Positions 58,549-64,000 of a DNA stretch of 64,000 nt are shown here, piece by piece. Source of the stretch: Hyaloscypha bicolor E. Taxonomy: Eukaryota; Ascomycota; Leotiomycetes; Helotiales; Hyaloscyphaceae. Location: positions 1,839,183 through 1,903,182 of the forward strand of contig NW_020194512.1 in assembly GCF_002865645.1 (NCBI RefSeq), read 5' to 3'. The position numbers were made by a program, and so were the translations under genes. Numbering within the stretch: position 1 is the first letter of the stretch; every line of letters starts with the position of its first letter. Under the pieces are notes generated by a model that worked only from the letters and a program-made list of their open reading frames with translations, did not search any database and was not told where the DNA came from.

Positions 58549-60494
58549 TTATACAACGTGAGCCCTGACCTTAACTCCATTTGCACTGCAGTTTGTCAAT
58601 GTAAGGTTGTGCCGGACAACGGGGTCTGTTTCTAGATTCTCCATCTTGTCAAACCGCTGGAGTAGCCTTATTGTGACATAAGAGGCCTCGGTAATTGCGA
58701 ACTGCTGTCCTATACATATTCTCGGGCCTCCGTTGAACTGCTCGAAGTTAGTCGATGGTGAGGGAGGGGATTTGAAAAATCCCGAGACTGTGGCACTCAC
58801 GGGCAAAAATTCCCAGCCAACTCGTCTGCCATCCCACCGCTCAGGATTGAAGTCCTCTGCATCAGGTCCCCAGATATCCTTTCTATGATGCATCACATGA
58901 ACCGAGTAATCGACGGCGGTATTCTTCGGGATGAAAATCGGAGACTTTCCGTCCATGCCACCTCCTCTGGGCAATACAGTATCCTTATTCGCAAATCGAC
59001 TATTGATCGGGACAACCGGGTACAATCGCAATGCCTCATTATTGCAGTGCTGCAGATACTGGCAGCTCTTAATCTTTCCAAACGTGATCTCTGTTGGTTT
59101 GTCGTATGTTCCAAATTGGTCGATAATGATGTCCCGCAGCTTCCGATATCTCACTTCGTCCCGAGTTAAGCAGAAAAATAACCAACCCAAGAGAGACGCC
59201 GTAGTATCTCGACCGGCGAGGAGTATGTTTAGCAGTTGAGAGCGTAATTCAATCGGATCCTCTGAAGCATTGAAGTCAGTATTTTAATGGACAAGGGTGC
59301 ACTGACAGAAATGTACATACGGGTCTCTGCTGCCAAAGCTTCCAAGAACACATATTTCTCTTTCTTTCCGTATTTGCCCATCTTCGATTCCCTTTCCCTA
59401 AGCTTGTTCGAAAGCGCAAGTCTGACGAAGTAATCGATAAACTCGTGACAGACTCTGCAGGACTCTTTGAAGCCCTTCGGCCACACAAGCCAATACCGCG
59501 AGGCGAACCTCGCTCTGGTGGCAAGAGCCATCTGCCCCCGATCGAATGCGGAAGCAAAATCTGAGGAGTGGAGGCTGTTGACACTCTTTTCATTCTGGTA
59601 TCCTGGGAGAAGTTGTAATTGGGAGTCGACAGATTCCCCAAAGAGGAACTCAGTAGCGCTGTCGAGGGTCAATCTGAAGAAGAGTACTTGGAGGTCGACG
59701 CAATCCGTCCAATTATCACCCCCTATGGACAAATTCAATGCTCTCATCATGTTTTGAACGTGCCTCTCCTCCAGGTCCACTAGACGTTCTGGAATCAGCG
59801 TCCCTTCACAAGCAAGAGTCTAGGAAATCGAGCAGTTTCCTCACTTGTGTTGTACTCTGAAGATATTTGGAAAGTGGAATGCGTGCGGAGAGAACTACAC
59901 TTACAGTCGCTGACTTGATCCCGTGCAAACTGTGGCCTCATCATTGCTCTAGAATGCTCCCATCCTGCTCCATCGGATGTAAATATACCGTTGCCAAGAA
60001 GTGGCCAGAAAGTTCCTCTGCGGTTTGGTCCCAGCTGACCACAAGGCAGTCAGCAAAGATTGCTCTGGAGGAGTTTTTGACAGTCACGCTGTCTAAGAAG
60101 ACAACAGAACATCCCCACTAACGGTACTTACATCCCAATCACAGAAGTTTGTTGCGAGGATTGTCTGGATATTCTTCTCGTCTGCGGTGAAATAGTTCGT
60201 GCCTCCCAGAAGTGAGTATTTGTAAGTAATAGCGCCGTTGTCGACTGTTCTTTTTATGGTGTCGACTGGGAATTGCTTGGCCTTGTCGGCATTAATTGCG
60301 CGGAGGAGATTGTCTATGCCCAATGGGTATCGATTTATTTGGACTGGCGGCTCTTTGCATCCAAGTGTCCGAGCATTGGCTGCGTTTCGACGCGAGACGA
60401 GGAAACTGGAGACGAATAGGTAGATGATATACGCAGCCAATGCCACCAATGCTACCTCAATGGGAAGTTGCATTTCGAGCGCTGGAATGACCAA
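58549..60494 (-). CDS. Cytochrome P450, CYP52-like (alkane/fatty-acid hydroxylase type)
   Basis: This is a membrane-bound haem monooxygenase of the ER. The first exon (60494-60132) has an N-terminal anchor ([20 protein letters not shown]) and [20 protein letters not shown]. Further exons, joined by GT-AG introns, give [36 protein letters not shown] and [11 protein letters not shown]. The I-helix is [18 protein letters not shown], the ExxR motif is in [12 protein letters not shown], the PERF-type motif is NPERW, and the haem loop [14 protein letters not shown] follows a last intron with branch site CGACTAAC. CYP52 relatives omega-hydroxylate alkanes and fatty acids; the substrate here is an inference. 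I saw no neighbouring pathway genes. The exact edges of exons 2 and 3 are approximate. Confidence 0.95.
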
Positions 60495-61648
60495 TGCTTG
60501 AAGATTTTTAAGGAAGACGAAAGAAGAGAGAAGTTGAGAGAGTCTAAGGACTACGAGATGTGAGAAAGGGTTGGTTTAAATGGAGGATACAGGCACTGGC
60601 ACTGGCACTTAACTGAAAATGAAAGTACTACGGGTACTACGGTACTACTACGTGCTCCGTACTTATACCCGAGGGTTTTGAGCTCTGCCAGACGGTGACA
60701 TGTTGGACCGGCTGGCGAAACATGATTCGCGAGGTGTCACCGGTCCGAGCAGCGAGGGCCTTTCTACTCATACTATGCCTCCATTTTGGACGAGGGCAAC
60801 GGAGATCGGCGCATCCTGTGGAGGGGAGAATGGAAGCCAAAGCGGGGATGATGTTCGAATAGCGCCGGCTCCGTGAAGGCGCAGGTTGTGGCGGCACGCC
60901 AACCTCGGCTGGTGCTTCCCCGCATGGAGCATTGGAGACTCGAACCAGACCCAAACCATGCCAGGCCGGATTTTGTCCAATTCTGTATGTTATTCTCATT
61001 GCTCTGACGATACTATTATATCCTGTACTTTCGTCTTGGTCTTGGGGCACAATAAACACCTTCAAACCACACCCGGATTGATTGATTGACTGACTATCTA
61101 CTGCGCCTGATTGGACGGTCCCGAAGCGCCACGCCACTCCTGTATTGCGGGGTGCGGCCAAGCCATCAGGCCCAGCCACATCTCGACATCCACCGCCACC
61201 GCCACCGCCAGATCTGGTGACGCGATGCGCGACGCGAGAATAACGCGCGGCGCGTCTTCGTTTCCCGCGAGAGAGTTCCTAATCCTGATACAAAGTCCTG
61301 CATTGCCACACCTCCGCAACCCCCCCCCACGACCAACCGGCGGCTGCACCGCTTTGCCATAGCAGGACCATACCAATGTGGGTATGAAACATCATCAAAC
61401 AATCACCATCACCCCCAGACAGAATCCAAATGCGTTGACGCCGTAATCAGACGATCTTCGTTTGCTCGCCGGAAGCGAAAAGGGGCTGTGCATCGGGCTT
61501 CACCCCGCCTCCATGAAAGCACTAACATATATATCTCAATCGGTGCATGCGTAGTCGTGGGAATAGATGAGAGCCGTTTATACGTCCGTAGAAATCATAC
61601 AAAATGCAACGTAAACTTCGTAAACACAAGTCGTGTCGTGATCGCAGA
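60495..61648. other. Intergenic 1.15 kb with GCC/ACC microsatellite
   Basis: This lies between the P450 start and the Whi5-like stop. It contains a (CCACCG)n run at 61191-61209 and no supported gene; a 180-codon minus frame at 60637-61179 has random composition. Confidence 0.5.
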
Positions 61649-62871
61649 TCAAGGCAGAAGCTCACCTCCCAATTGACCACCCAATTGCATGCCGAGACCG
61701 GTACGCTTCGAAGTAGCTGGGCTGACAAGGGGCGGATTGAGGCCGTCAAAGTCGAGGTTTCTTCGGTTGGACATCGCCGGAGTCCTGGCGGTCCTTGGGG
61801 TCTTGGGCCAAGCATTCTGCCCCGGGCTCGGCGTGACATTAACATAATCCTCGAAGTTGAAGTTTGAGGAGGGTGTGTTGGGTCCACCGAAGATCGAGAG
61901 TAATCCAGCACCTCCTCCGGGGGTGTTCATCATGGATGAAGGCAAGGCCGGGTTCTTTGGGGGTGGGGTGGATGGAGGCGCCATGCGGTTCCGAGATGCA
62001 GGGTTGGCCGGAGATGGTGAGGTCGCAAGGAAGAGAAGTAAGTCTGCACCCTCCTCTCCTAGCTTGCCATTCTTGTCCTTGCTTCGACGGCCTCCGTTGC
62101 CTCGATTGCGAATTGGAGGAGGAGTGCGTGGGGGAGATGAGCGGATGTGGTTGAAGGAATGGACGGGGAGTGAGTTTTCTTCATCATCTGATAGAGCAGC
62201 AAAGTTGGTAGAATGGTCGTGGTTGGGCAAAGGAGACGCTCCAGAGTAGAACGAGATGCCCGGGCCGCTCGATGTCGTGAAGTGGGTTTGCTTCCGAGGT
62301 TTGATAGGGGACGACTTTGTTTGCTGTAGGTTGTTGAAGGGGATAGCTGATCTGCCAACGGTGTTCCGGAATGTAGTTGGAGAAGAGCGGTACTTCTTGC
62401 TCGAACTGGAGCCTGGGAGGTCAAAGGCATCACGATACGTGCGCTTTGGGTATCCGCTGCCGCTTCTGGTACCACTTCGGGGGCCAATCTGGTCGGAGAA
62501 GATTGCGGCTTCTTTGAGGGGGGAGCTCATGAGTTGGCGAGAAGCAGGGAACTGAAACTCCGAATTCGAAGCTGAGCTTGATGAGGAATCGGAAAGTATG
62601 TCCCCGCTGGAGAGGGGTCTCCTCAGCCTCAGCTCTTCCTCGACCTTCGGCTCGATTGCGGCAAGGGAGAGGTTCTCCCAGCCCCGAGTAGTCTTGTATT
62701 GTGCGAGAGCAAGGGTTGCCTTCAACTTTCTGCTAATCTAGGTTGATGGTGTCAGAGTGCTGATCGAGACCAGAGTCAAATAAGGGAGTGGCAGACCTTG
62801 CCCAGTTCAGCCCTCTTCAGAACAGCATCGGCCACCACCTCCGGCTGTTTCTTCTTCCAAGGCGAGGACAT
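61649..62871 (-). CDS. Whi5/Nrm1-type G1/S transcription repressor
   Basis: Whi5 and Nrm1 bind SBF/MBF through a short GTB motif and repress G1/S genes. Two exons (62871-62797 and 62737-61649) give 387 residues. It starts MSSPWKKKQPEVVADAVLKR; a longer start at 62985 is possible. The motif region spans the join: LGK|ISRKLKATLALAQYKTTRGW, matching the Whi5/Nrm1 pattern R-L-x-x-A-x-x-K-x-x-x-G-W. The rest is disordered and Ser/Pro-rich with many SP/TP sites (SSPLKEA, SSPTTF, SSPPRTPPP, NVTPSPGQ, KTPRTARTPA) that could be CDK targets. The end is Gly/Gln-rich (GLGMQLGGQLGGELLP). Confidence 0.82.
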
Positions 62872-64000
62872 TCTCAAGGCGATTGCGCTCGCCGGGTGAA
62901 TAGATGTGCGGAGCCTAGAAAAGGAGATCAGAATGGCAGGAGGAGGTCGATAGGCTTTGTCGGGCCAAGGTAAGGTCGGCGTCAAAGGTCTGTAACGAGG
63001 AAATTAGACCCTTCGAAGGATTGATTGGTCGATTGATTTTATTCAAGGGGGAGCGGGATTGTACGGAAGTAGGCGGAGTGTTTGCAAAGGAAAAGCAAGA
63101 TTAAAGAGAAGGAGGTTGAAAGTGAGGGCAAGTTGAGCACGGCAGGATGGGAGGTTGGAGAAGAGCAGTCCATTCCTCGCTGGAAGGGTGGAAATCGCTT
63201 GGGGGAGCACTGGGCGGGAGACGCGAAGTTGGCGAAGTTGGCGAATTTGGGCCAGTCCGAAGCCAGGGAGAGCAGCAACGGGCAGGGGGAGATTTTGCGA
63301 GGGGCAGGCAACCAATGATTGGTCATATTTCACGTTTCTCTGGCCGTGCACGCCAGCATCATACAAGGCATGGGCAAAAGGCTGGCAAGGTGAGAGTGAG
63401 CTGGTGTGTTTGTGTCTGTGTCTGGGTCTGTGTCTGGGTCTGCGGAGGACAAGGCCCCAGCCCAGGACAGGTAAATTACAAGCTTGCGGTGTTGGGCTGG
63501 GTGGATTTGCAGCAGACAATGGGGAGTTTGTGTGTAGGTAAGATGCAGCCTCCTCTCGAGAAACGCCGTCCCACACATCCTGGAGCACGCAAAATGCCAG
63601 CATGCACGCAGCTGCACCACGGTCCACAGCGAGCTCGTAATCTACCGCTTCCCAGTAACAGCCGCACGGCTCAGGCAAGCATGCCCGTGCCGGGAGGGGG
63701 AATAACGGACGAGATAATGAATGGCTTGTTCGCTCTCACGGGCTACAGCTGATGAGAGCTCAATCGCTTGCTGGAATAGAGTCTGACCAGCTGGAGGAGC
63801 TTGGGGCTGTGCCCAGAAGCAAGAGCAGGCTGCGCTGTTTTGCTACAGTACAGTATGAAATGGAATGGATATATATCGAATGCCGCTTTCCCACCCACTT
63901 CGAAAGCCATCGTCTCCGGACCGTTGTTCGTTGTTCGTCGTTCGCCGTCTTCACGAATCACTGTACGTCACCGTGGTGAAGCAAGCATCCGTCACTGCCT
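62872..64000. promoter_or_regulatory. Upstream region of the Whi5/Nrm1-like gene
   Basis: GCGAAGTTG is repeated in tandem from 63223 (ACGCGAAGTTG, GCGAAGTTG, GCGAATTTG), resembling CGCGAA-type SBF/MBF sites about 350 bases upstream of the start. A 12-base TG-rich repeat (tgtctgggtctg) lies at about 63413-63442. The many ORFs here overlap each other and are unsupported. Confidence 0.45.
63413..63442. repeat. TG-rich 12-bp tandem repeat
   Basis: The unit tgtctgggtctg occurs twice with a flanking partial copy (tgtctgtgtctgggtctg). Confidence 0.8.

Noticed and set aside
58549..60494. A secondary-metabolite cluster around the P450
   Set aside because: Neighbours are POM152, a 2EXR protein and a Whi5-like repressor; no synthase, transporter or pathway regulator is present.
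60637..61179. 180-codon minus ORF upstream of the P450
   Set aside because: Composition resembles translated intergenic DNA; no motif or splice context.
63043..63752. Overlapping ORFs of 200-211 codons on both strands
   Set aside because: Both strands are open because of GC-rich simple sequence; neither shows a domain.

Overview
The window looks like nuclear DNA of a filamentous ascomycete (Pezizomycotina, perhaps Leotiomycetes; the class is a guess). Most introns are short (about 45-130 bases) with GT..CTAAC/CTGAC..AG signals. The gene set is typical of this group: histones H2A and H2B with introns, ATG4, a large POM152, an SPX-RING protein, a CYP52-like P450 and a Whi5/Nrm1 protein. An extremely AT-rich block shows the signature of repeat-induced point mutation (RIP).

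Region 1 (1-20.57 kb) is an AT isochore without intact genes. The dinucleotides CA and TG are almost absent, while CT/AG remain. Within it I can still read a dead LINE-type element (about 3.8-6.43 kb), a 17-base tandem array (6439-6609), a 15-base tandem array (7876-7950) and a dead Tc1/mariner element with recognisable terminal repeats (11.70-12.69 kb). Two much less mutated insertions sit inside it: a 260-bp solo LTR (16443-16702, target duplication ATTTA) and an 1841-bp Copia-type LTR element (16923-18763, target duplication ATTAT) that carries a gag frame and no pol.

Region 2 (20.6-35.3 kb) is gene-dense. It holds KGD2 and a complex I subunit gene (divergent), a possible small gene converging on the latter, histone H2A, a JJJ1-type DnaJ protein, ATG4 and SQS1 (divergent), and histone H2B. 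Several of these are too broken by introns to appear as long ORFs and were joined by splice signals and frame.

Region 3 (35.3-45 kb) has ordinary base composition but no convincing intact gene. It holds a frameshifted coiled-coil relic and a tRNA-like B box.

Region 4 (45-64 kb) holds an SPX-RING ubiquitin ligase ending in a CaaX-like motif, divergent from an F-box/YccV protein. After that come a UCH37-type deubiquitinase divergent from the nucleoporin POM152, a 2EXR-like protein, a P450 and a Whi5/Nrm1-type repressor. The genes are mostly housekeeping and do not form one pathway or a secondary-metabolite cluster. The most unusual objects are the gag-only LTR element, the prenylation-like tail with CACGTG sites on the SPX-RING gene, and the short sequence motifs shared by the separated histone promoters.
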